Source: Closterium sp. Naga37s-1
Lineage: Eukaryota; Streptophyta; Zygnematophyceae; Desmidiales; Closteriaceae
DNA: 64,000 bases
Assembly: GCA_947471745.1 (NCBI GenBank)
Contig: CANJKZ010000922.1
Span: 3,905,001 to 3,969,000, forward strand
Reading direction: 5' to 3'
A program made the position numbers and the translations under genes. Under the pieces are notes generated by a model. That model worked only from the letters and a program-made list of their open reading frames with translations, had not been told where the DNA came from and ran no database searches. Positions 1-11,416 of the stretch are shown one piece after another (within the stretch, counting starts at the first letter, position 1; the number at the start of each line of letters is the position of its first letter).

Positions 1-820
1 CAACTCAAACTTGTACTGTTTTGTTTGGTTGACTATAGTATAGCAGGGCAGGCACTATAGGGGTACAATTTAGGTGAAGGTTGGATGTTGTTTGTCTGTA
101 TCTGCATGCTACAGGGCCAGGGGAAACCAGCGGAACCAGAATTTGGCTGGTTGGGCAAAGACAAAACAGGTTCTGTTTTTAGGACCTGAACCTGGTTGTT
201 GTTTTCCCAGGTTGGAAAAACAGAACCAGAGGTTGTTTACCAACCTACCACCTGCTGTTTTGTCCAGTCAGGTTGGTTCTGTTGCTTGGAATTATTTGGG
301 ATCATCCCTGGTTGTTCCCAGGTTGATTCCCAAGGTCCTTGCTAGCTAGAACTATATATTCCTTCTCTGTTTGTACCTGAATATATTCAAATTGATTCAA
401 GCGAATTCCGTCCTTGCTGGAATTTCGTTTCTACGCGGTGCAACGGCGGAATGCTACCGAGACAATGCTAGTATGCTAGCACTACGACGCTAGGCAAACG
501 CTGTCCATTTCGTAACTCTGCAATGGCAGAACTTTTCGCGAGGCAACTTGGCTCTTTTGAAAGCTCTTAGGGTGAGCTTCGATATAGCGAGTTCTCAGCT
601 TAATCCGATCGACGGTCTGCACGGCACGCTGCGCAACGTTCAAGGTACTCTTACTGTTTTGACTAAGTCCCTCTTGATCCCTCTCTCTACAAACTCGGAC
701 CCGAGGATAGGGGCTGGTCTTGTACCAAGCACCCAGGGACCCTTGGAGGTGACCCCGAGGAGAGGTTTTTTGTTCGATAACGTCTTAATAGCCTGAGTTT
801 ATTAGGCCCTTACACTAACA
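1..820 (+). repeat. 5' LTR of copia A1 (partial)
   Basis: The sequence matches the 3' LTR at 5485-6553 and the family-A LTRs at 13702, 20933 and 26719. It ends in ...CTAACA directly before the primer site. A TATATAT at 353-359 is a plausible LTR promoter element and is conserved at the same place in A2 (14326-14333). Short ORFs here (for example 74-349 and 548-796) repeat with every LTR and are not genes. Confidence 0.93.
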
Positions 821-823
821 AGC

Positions 824-835
824 TAGTATCAGAGC
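824..835 (+). other. Primer-binding site of A1 (initiator tRNA-Met type)
   Basis: TAGTATCAGAGC lies three bases after the LTR end. It differs by one base from TGGTATCAGAGC, the standard site complementary to the 3' end of initiator tRNA-Met, which is seen intact in A2. Confidence 0.88.
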
Positions 836-866
836 TGCGTTATAGTGATCCTCGTTATAGGTAGCT

Positions 867-3800
867 ATGGTGGGATATACCTCGGCGGGAGCTGGTGAAT
901 CTTCAGCCCAAGATCGTAGCGGCAGCCAGGATTCTGGTGTTTCGGCGCCAAGGGGAGCGCGAACAAACCAGGGCTCGCTGATCAAGGAGGTGCTGAAGAA
1001 CTTCACCGTCGAGAAGTTCAATGGTGAGGGCTATGATGATTGGGCATGAAAAATGCAACTTTACTTCCGTCAGAATGGTTTGTTGAAACTAATGATTGGG
1101 GAGGAGCCTAGACCGAGTGACCCCGCGCTGCAGGAAGATTGGGACGAGCGCACCGGCTGGCTACTACTTGATGTCGCAGAGTTTGGAGCTGAACCAGCGT
1201 CACCACGTCATGCACCTGCTGCCGGAGGTTGATTGCGGTCCGAAGGCGTGGACCGTGTTGAAGGAGCTGCACGCCCCGACCTCCGTTGTCGCAACGTTGA
1301 TGCTGGAGAGGGAGCTGTCCGCGTTGCGCTTGAGCGAGGGAGAGCCGGTGCAACCTGTTTTGGACAAAATGCGCGACCTCTACGCGAAGTTGGCGACCGC
1401 GGGAATCACCTACCCGGAGCAGACCAAGTGCTTGAAGATGCTATCGCTGCTGCCGGAATCGTGGCTTCAATTCACGAGCGGATTGAGCCTGCCGCAGAAC
1501 CAGAGTTTGTGGACGCTCGAGTGGGTGCGGACGAAGATTCTGGAGGAGGACTTCCGTCGCCGCCAACTGAGGGGTGGAGACGACGGCAGCAGCGGCTACG
1601 GGATGCAAGGGAGCCGACGTGGCAGAGGACGTGGCTTCGGTGGTGCTGGACGCGGTGCAAAGAAGGACGACGACTCCAACGACCAACAAGGAGGTACCGG
1701 TTGGGGTCGCGGTGCGAAATCTGGACGTGGGGGCAAGTCGGGTGCTGGTGGCAAAATGAAAGGGAGTTGCTGGTATTGTGAGAAGGAGGGGCACCCCTGG
1801 TTTTTGTGCTATAAGAAACCCGATGGATGGACCCCCCAGAATCGTCACCAGGATGGCGGCGCGCGGAGGAACCAGAAAAACGGCGCGAACATGGTCGCCG
1901 ATTCGTCCGACAACAACCCGAAGAGCAACGGCAGTGCAGAGAAGAAGAAAGAGCGCACCGCAGGCCAGTTCTTCCATATTGGAGAGCAGGGGGAGCAAGG
2001 AGACGCCTCTGCAAAGGTTGGAGCAGAGCTGCATCCCCTGGACTATTGGGTGTTGGACACGGGCGCTGCTTGGACGATGTCGCCGCGCAAGGAGCTGCTT
2101 GATGACGTACGAGCTGCACCGATCAATGAGGTGTGCTCTGCCTCTGGACACGCGCTGAAGGTGGCTGGTGCAGGACGAGCTGCATTCAAGGGAGCGGATG
2201 GCAAGCCGGTGGTGCTGCACGACGTTCTCCTTGTTCCTGATCTCAAGGCCAACCTCATCTCCCTCTGTAAGCTTGCCAAGGCTGGGGTGAGCACTAGCAC
2301 GGATGGGGCACGCACGTACAAGGGGCAGCTGGAAAATCGGGTGCTTTGGGATCTGCACGAGAGCAAGGATGTGTACAGATCCATGTGGCAGCTGCCGGCG
2401 TTGGCGTGGCACGGTGGGGGGCAGGCTGGAGAGGGGTCTGCATCCCAGGGGGAGTGCAACGCCGTTGGAGGGGTTGGTGTGAAGGTGTCGGCCAGATCTG
2501 GGGAGACAGATTGGGCAACGGCACACCGACGCTTGGGGCATGTGGCAATGCCCTTATTGAAGCAGCTAGAGAAGGATGGAGCAGTCAAGGGCTTGAAGCT
2601 GAACGGACAGCCACCCGATGACAACTGTGAAATCTGTTTGCTCTCAAAATTCACTCGTTTCCCTTTTCATAGCGTGACTGGCAGGAGCAAGAAGCCTTTG
2701 GAGCTGGTTCACATGGACCTGGTGGGGCCGCTGCCGGTGCAAGGGCACAAGGGGGAGCGGTATTTCCTAACCATTGTGGATGATTGGAGCAGACTCATGT
2801 GGGCATATCTGCTGAAGCAAAAGGACCACGCCGCCTCTACGATAAAGGAAGATTGGCTGCCATTTGTTGAGAAGCAAGTGGAGTGTGTATTGAAGCGGAT
2901 TAGGAGAGACCGGGGTGGTGAGTTCCTTGGAGCTGAAACGACGGCCTGGCTCAAGAAGCAGGGCATTCAGAGGGAGCTGACCACAGCTTACTCTCCGCAG
3001 TCCAACGGTGTAGCAGAACGGGCGAACCGGACCATTCTGGAGACAGCTAGGGCGCTGCTCATAGAATCAGGGGTGGGCAATTCCATGTGGCCCCATGCTG
3101 TCCGGCACGCTACCGTGGCTAGGAACAGGGTGCTCACTAAGGTTGGTAATGAATCGTGGGTGCCGCTAAAGAGGTGGCTTGGGAGAAAGCCGCCGGTGGA
3201 CATGCTGAGGGTGTTCGGTTGCATGGCAGTCGCCCATGTCCCCAAGAAGTATCGAAGTAAGTTGGGGGCGAGTGCAATCTGGTGTGTGCATTTGGGGCTG
3301 GCTGCTGAGAGCAAGGGATGGCTGCTGTGGGAACCATCCAAGGGTGTGTTGTTTGACAGCAGGGATGTGAAGTTTGTTGAGGGCATGATGTATGGGGGCT
3401 GGAAGAAACAGCCGGAGACCAAGGTATCCGAGCAGATGGAGCAGATCATCATGCAGCTGGACCTGACTCCTAGTGTGTGTGAGGAGGGGGAGGAGGCAGC
3501 TGCAGAGGGTGGCGATGGAGAGAAGATGCAGGAGGCACCTGCTGGTGGAGGAGATGATGTGGAGACTAGTGGTAGCACCAAGGAAGCTTCTGGATCTGAG
3601 GGAGGAGAACAGCAGCTGGGAAAAGCTAAGGTTCCTGCGCTACCATCAAGGAGGAAGCCGAAGGGTGTCGTTATGAGGGGATGGGAGACACCCGTCTCCA
3701 GGCCAGGACGTACCCGTATGGCCACTATGAAGCTGACTGCAGGAGCTGATGTAGCAGAGCAGCAGCTTGGGAATGAGGAGGCATTGCTGATTCTACCGCA

Positions 3801-5441
3801 TGGCTATGACCCGGATGAGGAGGATGAACCTGCCTACTGTTTTCTTGCCCCTGCACCAGAGGAACCAGCAAGCATGGAGAAGGCATTAGCTGGACCAGAT
3901 AGGGAGAAGTGGCTGGTTTCTAGGGATGCTGAGTACCAAAGCCTGTTAGAGAATGGGACATGGGATCTGGTGGTGCTGCCTGAGGGGAAGAAAGCCGTAC
4001 AGTGCAAGTGGGTGCTAAGGATCAAGACCGATGACAAGGGACAGGTCACCATCTACAAGAGTAGGCTGGTGGCTAAGGGGTTTATGCAGAAGGAGAAGCA
4101 GGACTTCAATGAGATCTTTGCTCCCACTGCCAAACCCCCTACCCTCCGTGTCTTGTTGGCAGATGCAGCCGTTAGTGGGAAATTCATCATTCAGATGGAT
4201 ATATCAACGGCATTCCTCAATGGGATTTTAGAGAAGGATGTGTACATGACGCAGCCACCTGGGTATGAGGATGGTACGGGCAGGGTGTGCAAGCTGAAAA
4301 AGTCCATCTACGGCTTGAAGCAGGCACCACGCTGCTGGTACCGGAAGTTGGCAGCTGTTTTAGAAGAGATGGGATTCAGAACCAGCAGCTGTGATGAGAG
4401 CCTCTTTCTCAAGGGGGAGGGGGACAAGCTGGTGCTGTTTCTGGTCTACGTGGACGACATTCTTCTCTTCAGCAGCAGCATGAAGGAGATCCAGAAAGTG
4501 CAGCAGCAGCTGATGAAGAACTTCAAGTGCAAGACCCTTGTGGAGGTAAAGTACTACCTCGGGATGCACGTGGAGAGGGATCTGGATCACAGGTGGTTGA
4601 AGCTGCACCAGGAGAAGTTCATCAAGGAGCTGGGGGAGAAGTATGGGATTGAGAATTAGCGCAAGGTTGCAACTCCCCTACCAGCAGAATTCAAGCTTGT
4701 GAAGGCAGCAGAGGATGAAGGGGTTGAAGCCGAGGAGCAGCAGCAATTTCAGTCCTTGTATGCAGCAGTTCACACGAGGCCCGACATCTCTTTCTGGCTA
4801 GGGTGGTGCAGAATCCATCAGAGGAGCAGATGGATGCAGCTGAGCGTGTGGTGAAGTACCTGAACTCTCACCCAAGCATTGGAGTTCAATACTCCGCATC
4901 TGCACAGGTGAAGCAAAAAGGGGTTGAGGTGCTGAAAGAGAAGGGGGAGCGGCTTGGAGAAGGCAAGCTGTTTCTCACTTGCTTTACCGATGCTACGTGG
5001 GCTTCTGAGAAGGACGATTCTTCATCCGTGGGAGGATACATCTGCGTAGTTGGGGGAGGACCTGTTAGTTGGAGGTCCAAGAAGCAGACGGAGACGGCAC
5101 TCTCCTCTGTTGAATCAGAGTACATGGCAATGTTCCATGGGGTGAAGGAGGTGATTTGGCTGAGGAGGCTGTTAGAGGAGATTGGCCAGGAGCAAAAGGT
5201 TGCTACGCCGCTGTTTTGTGATAGCAAGGGGGCTCTTGGGATGGCCAGGAACGCAGTGCTTCATGGGTTGAACAAGCACATGCGTCTCAAGTGGCACTGG
5301 CTGCGTAAGGAGGTGAAGAGGAGGACGGTGAATCCAATCTATATCAAGACTCACCAGCAGCCAGCAGACTTCCTCACCAAGAGGCTTGCAGATGAGCCTC
5401 GTTGGCGTTGTGTGCGCATGAGTGGAATGAGCATGATCTAG
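867..5441 (+). pseudogene. Copia A1 gag-pol polyprotein, broken
   Basis: The polyprotein would supply capsid, protease, integrase, reverse transcriptase and RNase H. Visible parts in order: gag from ATG 867; a CCHC knuckle (CWYCEKEGHPWFLC) near 1770; protease DTGA near 2056; the HHCC pre-integrase motif near 2520-2640; the integrase DDE core with DRGGEF near 2910; RT with YVDD near 4450; and RNase H to the stop at 5439-5441. Breaks compared with A2 are TGG to TGA at 1047-1049, a 2-bp deletion near 1153, GAG to TAG at 4657-4659, a 15-bp in-frame deletion near 4759 and a 13-bp deletion near 4796. The longest open stretch is 1096-4659, and RNase H resumes in another frame at 4803. The element is clearly non-functional. 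Family assignment is certain. Confidence 0.95.
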
Positions 5442-5470
5442 CATGGAATGATGTGGAATGCAGCCGGCAG

Positions 5471-5484
5471 GCTGAGGGGGAGTG
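5471..5484 (+). other. Polypurine tract of A1
   Basis: The purine-rich GCTGAGGGGGAGTG directly precedes the 3' LTR start, where plus-strand DNA synthesis primes in LTR elements. The same string precedes the A2 3' LTR at 26705-26718. Confidence 0.85.
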
Positions 5485-6553
5485 TGTAGGGTGCAAATTC
5501 ACATTGCACGACATCCTGCCGTCTGTTTGTACGAGTATGCATGTGCGAATGCATTTGGGTGTGAATGGAATGTTCGTGTGTTTGTTTGTTTTCGCAATTT
5601 TTGCTTGATGCATTTGCAGGTACTCGCGCAATGTGCGCTTCGGCACAACATTGTACGCGCTATGAACAGTGCAAGCAGAAAGGACGAGCTCGCAAAGGAA
5701 CCCAAGATGGAAGCTTTGCAGTTCGGTTGAATTGATTGCGCAGATTCAGTTCTATCCAACTCGAACTTGTACTGTTTTGTTTGGTTGACTATAGTGTAGC
5801 AGGGCAGGCACTATAGGGGTACAATTTAGGTGAAGGTTGGATGTTGTTTGTCTGTATCTGCATGCTACAGGGCCAGGGGAAACCAGCGGAACCAGAATTT
5901 GGCTGGTTGGGCAAAGACAAAACAGGTTCTGTTTTTAGGACCTGAACCTGGTTGTTGTTTTCCCAGGTTGGAAAAACAGAACCAGAGGTTGTTTACCAAC
6001 CTACCACCTGCTGTTTTGTCCAGTCAGGTTGGTTCTGTTGCTTAGAATTATTTGGGATCATCCCTGGTTGTTCCCAGGTTGATTCCCAAGGTCCTTGCTA
6101 GCTAGAACTAGAGATTCCTTCTCTGTTTGTACCTGAATATATTCAAATTGATTCAAGCGAATTCCTTCCTTGCTGGAATTTCGTTTCTACGCGGTGCAAT
6201 GGCAGAATGCTACCGAGACAATGCTAGTATGCTAGCACTACGACGCTAGGCAAACACTGTCCATTTCGTAACTAGGCAACTTGGCTCTTTTGAAAGCTCT
6301 TAGGGTGAGCTTCGATATAGCGAGTTCTCAGCTTAATCCGATCGACGGTCTGGACGGCACACTGCGCAACGTTCAAGGTACTCTTGCTGTTTTGACTAAG
6401 TCCCTCTTGATCCCTCTCTCTACAAACTCGGACCCGAGGATAGGGGCTGGTCTTGTACCAAGCACCCAGGGACCCTTGGAGGTGACCCCGAGGAGAGGTT
6501 TTAAGTTGGATAGCGTCTTAATAGCCTGAGTTTATTAGGCCCTTAAACTAACA
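5485..6553 (+). repeat. 3' LTR of copia A1
   Basis: About 1069 bp, from TGTAGGGTGC (TGTTGGGTGC in other copies) to ...ACTAACA. The family termini TGTTGG...CCAACA form a 6-bp inverted repeat. It differs from the 5' LTR by scattered substitutions and by a missing block around 6270, where the stretch containing TCTGCAATGGCAG is absent. The ORFs within it are LTR sequence, not genes. Confidence 0.93.
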
Positions 6554-7389
6554 CCTAGTTCTCTAGTGTAGTATGGAAACATACGGGTATTACCTATTGT
6601 GCCAAAGCACTATAGTGGCACGGTCATCGCACTCCCATTTAGCCTACAAGCCTGCTCAGCTTCTGGAATTTTGTGGGGAGGTGCTTCAAAATGTGTTCTT
6701 CAGACCCTCAAAGTTTCAGAATTTTTGAAGCAGTTTACAAGGCATGGCATTATTGTTTTTTTACTTTCAAGACTTTTGGCATCCCGGATGTGTGTGTTAC
6801 TCTTTTTTTGGTAACACCCGAGTTCACCATTTCGGCTGTTGACTCATCTTCCAAGCTCTGATTGGTCTGAAAATCAGTGTGGCAGTCCTATGCCGTGTTG
6901 TGCAGGTGTTTACTGAGTTTCAGGACAACCCATCATCGGAGCAGCACGTGACAGCTGTCGAAAGTTACTGTTCCGTAATCATGGTGCACTGTTGGCAGCA
7001 TTTCCCTTGCCACCCTTTCATTGTTGTCATGCCAATGGTGCAGGGACAGAGAATGAGACAAGAAGTACAGGTGGTCAAGTGGGACTCTACCACCCTCCTT
7101 TTCAGAAGTGTGGTCTTCCTGGAAGCAGCTTGCAAGAGGGTGCAAGTGGGAAGACAAGCTGACTCATGGTTGGCTTAACTCACTATTGGTAGCCTTGAGT
7201 ACAGCTCTGAATATCCAAGTGTGGTTGGCTTTGCTGACCTAGCTAGGACGTTTCCCATCCTTCTCTCCCCTAGGACTCAACCTTCTCTGAGTTCCCAGGA
7301 TGGTCCAAACCCCTTAAGAGTCCCCTAGGCAATGTTGTACTCACCCTCTTCCTTGCATCAATGAAACTACACGTTTTTCAGCCGAACTT
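6554..7389. other. Unassigned stretch, no gene recognised
   Basis: A short ORF at 6879-7178 (99 residues) has no recognisable motif, no repeats and no partner in the window. No LTR ends, primer site or transposase motif is visible. This is probably old non-coding or decayed repeat DNA between A1 and the satellite. Confidence 0.4.
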
Positions 7390-8868
7390 ACGTTTTCATT
7401 CACTGCGTAGCGCATACACCTCAGATGAAAGCAACCAATACACCTTTGGAAAGGAGACACCTGAAACTAAATGTTCTCCAAGTTTCAGTCTCGTATGTTA
7501 TCGGGGCTGATCGTGACGGCGTTTGAACAGAGGCAATTCGAAGTCATCGGATTCTGCTTAGGCGGTTTCAATGGCATCCGCGACCCCTAAGTGAACTCTA
7601 GACTATAACATTACCCATGAACTCAGTGTGTCTCCGTAAGATTGTTGCATGTACCGAATATGTATATCATCACTTCACAAGAGGTTTTGGGGACCGCAAA
7701 GCACCGTGCTGAATTAACATGCAAGAATGGAGCCCAATCTAATACAATAATACAACGGTTTCGTCGTCGGATGCAATACCACAACGGTTTCACCATGACA
7801 TGCAACACATGGGAGTGAACGATGCAGCGTCGCCCTGTATTAGCATGGCTATCGATAACGCATCACGACTTGTGTGTTAGCCCTGTGCTTCATACAAAAC
7901 CCTTTATGCACCTTTTATAAGGTCCATGCAAGAATTGAGCCCAATCCAACACCATACCACAACAATTTCACCATGTCGCGCAAAACATGGGCCTGAACGA
8001 TGCAACATCGCCCGGTCTAAACATGGCTGTCGATAACGTTTTCATGCTTGCGCATTAGCCCTGTGCTTCACTGGGCCTGAACGATGCAACATCGCCCGGT
8101 CTAAACATGGCTGTCGATAACGATACAACGTTTTCATTCACTGCGTAGCGCATATACCTCAGATGAAAGCAACCAATACACCTTTGGAAAGGAGACACCT
8201 GAAACTAAATGTTCTCCAAGTTTCAGTCTCGTATGTTGTCGGAGCTGATCGTGACGGCGTTTTGAACAGAGGCAATTCGAAGTCATCGGATTCTGCTTAG
8301 GCGGTTTCAATGGCATCCGCGACCCCTAAGTGGACTCTAGACTATAACATTACCCATGAACTCAGTGTGTCTCCGTAAGATTGTTGCATGTACCGAATAT
8401 GTATATCATCACTTCACAAGAGGTTTTGGGGACCGCAAAGCACCGTGCTGAATTAACATGCAAGAATGGAGCCCAATCTAATACAATAATACAACGGTTT
8501 CGTCGTCGGATGCAATACCACAACGGTTTCACCATGACATGCAACACATGGGAGTGAACGATGCAGCGTCGCCCTGTATTAGCATGGCTATCGATAACGC
8601 ATCACTACTTGTGTGTTAGCCATGTGCTTCATACAAAACCCTTTATGCACCTTTTATAAGGTCCATGCAAGAATTGAGCCCAATCCAACACCATACCACA
8701 ACAATTTCACCATGTCGCGCAAAACATGGGCCTGAACGATGCAACATCGCCCGGTCTAAACATGGCTGTCGATAACGCATCAGTGCTTGCGCATTAGCCC
8801 TGTGCTTCATACCAAACTCTTTATGCACCTTTTATAAGGTCCATGCAAGAATTGAGCCCAATCCAACA
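7390..8868. repeat. 739-bp direct tandem duplication
   Basis: The block starting ACGTTTTCATTCACTGCG at 7390 recurs at 8128, at an offset of 738 then 739 after a one-base indel in a T run (near 7516 versus 8255). The same 61-codon antisense ORF appears at 7623-7808 and 8362-8547, which shows the offset. Copies differ by only a few bases, so this is a recent duplication layered on the satellite. Confidence 0.85.
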
Positions 8869-9090
8869 CCATACCACAACGGTTTCACCATGTCGCGCAA
8901 AACATGGGCCTGAACGATGCAGCGTCGCCCTGTCTAAACATGGCTGTCGATAACGCATCACCGCTTGTGCGTTAGCCCTGTGCTTCATACCACTCCCTTT
9001 ATGTACCTTTTATAAGATCCATGCAAGAATTGAGCCCAATCCAACACCATACCACTACTGTTTCTCGTTTGGCACTAGTGATCGTCGTGA
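7718..9090. repeat. Satellite array, unit about 178 bp
   Basis: The anchor CATGCAAGAAT occurs at 7718, 7925, 8457, 8664, 8842 and 9020. The last three are exactly 178 bp apart, and the larger spacings reflect a 207-bp variant unit and the 739-bp duplication. Each unit carries GTCCATGCAAGAATTGAGCC, a GATGCA(A/G)C(A/G)TCGCCC block and GCTGTCGATAACGCATCA. The unit length is close to nucleosomal repeat size, as in many centromeric or heterochromatic satellites. No coding content is supported. Confidence 0.8.
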
Positions 9091-9094
9091 TAGA

Positions 9095-9296
9095 TTTCGT
9101 ACAGCGACGCGTAACCGTTGTGGCATAGCCTAATACTGCTCAGTTAAATTGTATGAAGTAATTATTCTAGACGCTCTTTGTGTGTGTGACATGATACAAA
9201 GCCACTACCTTACCACAACCCCAGACTATTACATTAGCAACCGACTTTTTCTTTTATTTGTATTTTTTGTAGATTTAAATTATATTTAGCTCGTAT
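9095..9296. other. AT-rich spacer upstream of the acidic-protein gene
   Basis: The T-rich then A/T-rich run near 9240-9290 contrasts with the GC-rich coding stretch that follows. It could hold a promoter or an intron end (TTTTTGTAG at 9263-9271), but neither is demonstrated. Confidence 0.3.
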
Positions 9297-10302
9297 ATGC
9301 AACATTGTTCGTTCGCGACATCACTGTACTTTGCCGTGGTGGATAAGGCCAAGGCGGGGGAACACAGCATCGCCGACGTAGGTGGCTCTCTTCCTTCTGG
9401 TGGACGTGGGGGGCGTAGGCAGAGGAAGAGCGATGGGGAAGAAGAGTATGACACCGTCGTGCCCGGGGACATAAATACGCGGTCAAAGAGGCGGCAGACA
9501 AGCCGCGGTGCCGACGACGCCGGTGGTGCGGAAGTTGGGACAACGCGAGGCGCCAGGGAAGCAAGTGGCAAGGCGACGGGTCATGCATTGCGCAAGAAGG
9601 GCCGACCCGCAGCGAGGAGAACATCCGGCGGAAGGAGGGGCAAGAAAGATGAGGGGGGTGCGGGGGATGAGGAGGAGGAGGCTGATGAGGAGGAGGATGC
9701 GGAGGAAGAGGAGGATGAAGAGGATGCAGAGGAGGAGGACGCGGATGTTGGGGAGGAAGAAAAAGATGAGAATGATGACGAGGAGGACGAAGAGGAGGAG
9801 GAGGAGGAGGGGGGCGACGAGGATGAGGAAGAGGAGGAGGAGGAGGAGAAGGAAGAGTAGGAGTAGTAGGAGAGGGATGATGAGGATGAGGAGGAGGAGG
9901 AGGAGGAGGAGGAGGAAGAGGAGGAGGAGTGGGAGGAAGAGGATGTGGCGGCAGTGAAAGGACGGGGCGGGCGAGGCAGACAGGGGAGTGGTACAGGGAA
10001 GGTGGGGGGCCGGACTCGCCATTCCCGAAAACGCGGGGCAGGTGACGCCCCGCGTGGCGAAGCAGCGGGCAAACCGAAGACGCGTAAAGTGAAGGTCGAA
10101 AGCGAAGGAGTTGGTAAGAAGCAAGGGAGCCAGGAATCAAAAGGGGATGGTGAAGGAAAGGGCGGCCGCGCCAAAGGGGTTCCAGTGGGTTCCGGCAACA
10201 AAGAACCAGCCGGTAAACGTCGCAGCGGCCGCCAAAGCACCCCGCGGAAAGGTGGCAATGAGAAGGCGCAGGCAGCAAAAAAACCAAAGGGACAGCTGAA
10301 AG

Positions 10303-10397
10303 GTAAGCATTGTGGCCCATACACATGGTGTGGCTGCTGAACTCTCTGCTCAACTGTGCCAATTAACACATTTGTTCACATTGTTTCTCCCCTGCAG
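10303..10397 (+). other. Candidate intron 1 (95 bp)
   Basis: Donor AG|GTAAGC and acceptor CTCCCCTGCAG|GG with a pyrimidine-rich tail. Phase 1. Removing it continues the basic frame of exon 1 into exon 2. Confidence 0.65.
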
Positions 10398-10430
10398 GGA
10401 AGGAGAAGGTCGACGAATCTGCAAAACAAG

Positions 10431-10582
10431 GTCAGTCCTCTTATTACAAAACAGTACCCGTTATAACCCGATTTAGATTCAAACCGCTGATCGTACGCAA
10501 GCATGTGTGCCCCTGTATTGAAACTAATCGACTCTAATTTTGTGCTCCTGCTCCCTATAAATCTCAGCCCCTCGTGTTACAG
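10431..10582 (+). other. Candidate intron 2 (152 bp)
   Basis: Donor AAG|GTCAGT and acceptor GTGTTACAG|GC. Phase 1. It joins the 33-base exon 2 to the 10583-11229 frame. Confidence 0.6.
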
Positions 10583-11280
10583 GCATTGGGCCACCGGTAA
10601 GCGTGCAACGGATGCAGCTAACGAAGGGGGCCGGAAGAGCGAGTGTTACCCCGCTATCCACTGGAGCCCCAAGGTTCTACACGCCATACTCCGGCCCGTC
10701 TAAAGTCGCTGCCAGGGCACCCGGCGCACCAAGAGGAGAGGAATCCGAATCCCCTCCACCAGGCCACGTCACGCACTTCCCACTCGCCTCACCCTCATAC
10801 CCATTTCGGCAGCTCCACACTTCTCCTGTCTGGGGCAGGGCCGTCTCCCCCCTCGCCGGTCCTTCGCGCAGGCAAGGGCCAAGCACTTCTGCCAATCCCT
10901 TCCCTGAGCTGCCCTTTTCCTGCCAGCGTGATAGTGTGAGGGCACACGGGACTGCTGCAGAAAACGTTGATCCCCTTGTCCAGAAGGGGGATTCTTCACA
11001 CCCTTTTCCCCCTCTCGTGGGTGCCCTAGGTGAAAGTGCGGAGCACGAGCAGTTTGTTACACGGGAGGAGTTCCAGGCGCTACGGTCTGAGATGTACGCC
11101 ATGTTTGCTCAGCTCGGCCTGCGTCGTGGAGCACCTGCCAGTTATGCCGGGGGGTCTGCAGTGGTGCCTATGAAAGGTACCACGCCGCCGATGAGTGCCG
11201 TGGACAAGGCACGAGTGCTAGTGTTGTAGGAGACAAACCCATTCCCGGTATGTGGCGGGCCAAATGGGGCAGGTTGGGAT

Positions 11281-11414
11281 TGACGTGGCAACCAGGGCGG
11301 GGTTGGGGATGACGTGGCGGTTTTGGAGGGTATAAGGGAGCGGCGCATGACGAGGCGAGGCATGTTAGGTGGGTGGGGGGTGACGTGGCTTGGGGTGGGG
11401 GAGGGTGACGTGAC
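11281..11414 (+). promoter_or_regulatory. Cluster of TGACGTGG hexamer-type motifs plus TATAAGG
   Basis: TGACGTGGC occurs at 11281, 11310 and 11381, and TGACGTGAC at 11406. TATAAGGG lies at 11331. TGACGTGG-type sites are bound by plant bZIP factors (known biology). The cluster lies between the last exon and its partial duplicate, so it could be a 3' flank of one gene or a promoter of a lost neighbour. The role is inferred only from motif density. Confidence 0.35.
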
Positions 11415-11416
11415 GC

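Larger units (their letters stand above)
1..6553 (+). mobile_element. Ty1/copia element A1 (family A), 5' end cut by window
   Basis: The order is partial 5' LTR, iMet-type primer site, gag-protease-integrase-RT-RNase H, polypurine tract and 3' LTR. This order (integrase before RT) defines Ty1/copia. The element is inactive because its polyprotein has stops and frameshifts. The 5' target-site flank lies outside the window, so no target duplication can be tested. The same family recurs at 13702-27805, as a split minus-strand LTR at 11653/32016, and as an LTR fragment at 35371-36141. Confidence 0.95.
9297..11229 (+). pseudogene. Three-exon gene for acidic/basic low-complexity protein, in-frame stops in exon 1
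   Basis: The function is not recognised. The model is exon 1 at 9297-10302, exon 2 at 10398-10430 and exon 3 at 10583-11229 (stop TAG). Both introns have GT...AG ends and are phase 1, and joining them keeps one frame, which is strong support for real splicing. The product has a basic N-part with an AT-hook-like core (KKGRPAAR), a long Glu/Asp tract at about 9655-9950, a Lys/Arg/Gly-rich segment, then a Pro/Ser-rich C-part ending in a short amphipathic stretch (REEFQALRSEMYAMF). The composition fits a nuclear, chromatin-type protein, but this is inference. In-frame TAGs near 9858-9872, inside the GAG repeat, interrupt exon 1. They may be true nonsense mutations, sequence error in low-complexity DNA, or a sign that the start is the ATG at 9945. 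The start at 9297 is simply the first ATG. Confidence 0.55.

Noticed and set aside
74..349. 91-residue ORF found with every family-A LTR (5830, 14047, 21278, 27063)
   Set aside because: It lies wholly within the LTR upstream of the primer site, with no conserved domain. It recurs because the LTR recurs.
1441..2541. 366-residue antisense ORF, repeated at 15416-16516 and 22647-23747
   Set aside because: Mirror of copia gag/protease coding sequence. It appears in every copy because the sense strand is conserved and GC-rich.
7390..9090. CRISPR array
   Set aside because: The repeats are ~178 bp and contiguous without unique spacers, and the DNA is eukaryotic.
9286..10362. 358-residue antisense ORF rich in Pro/His and others rich in Ser or Leu
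   Set aside because: Complement of the GAG (Glu) repeat. The sense strand has matching intron signals and frame, the antisense has none.
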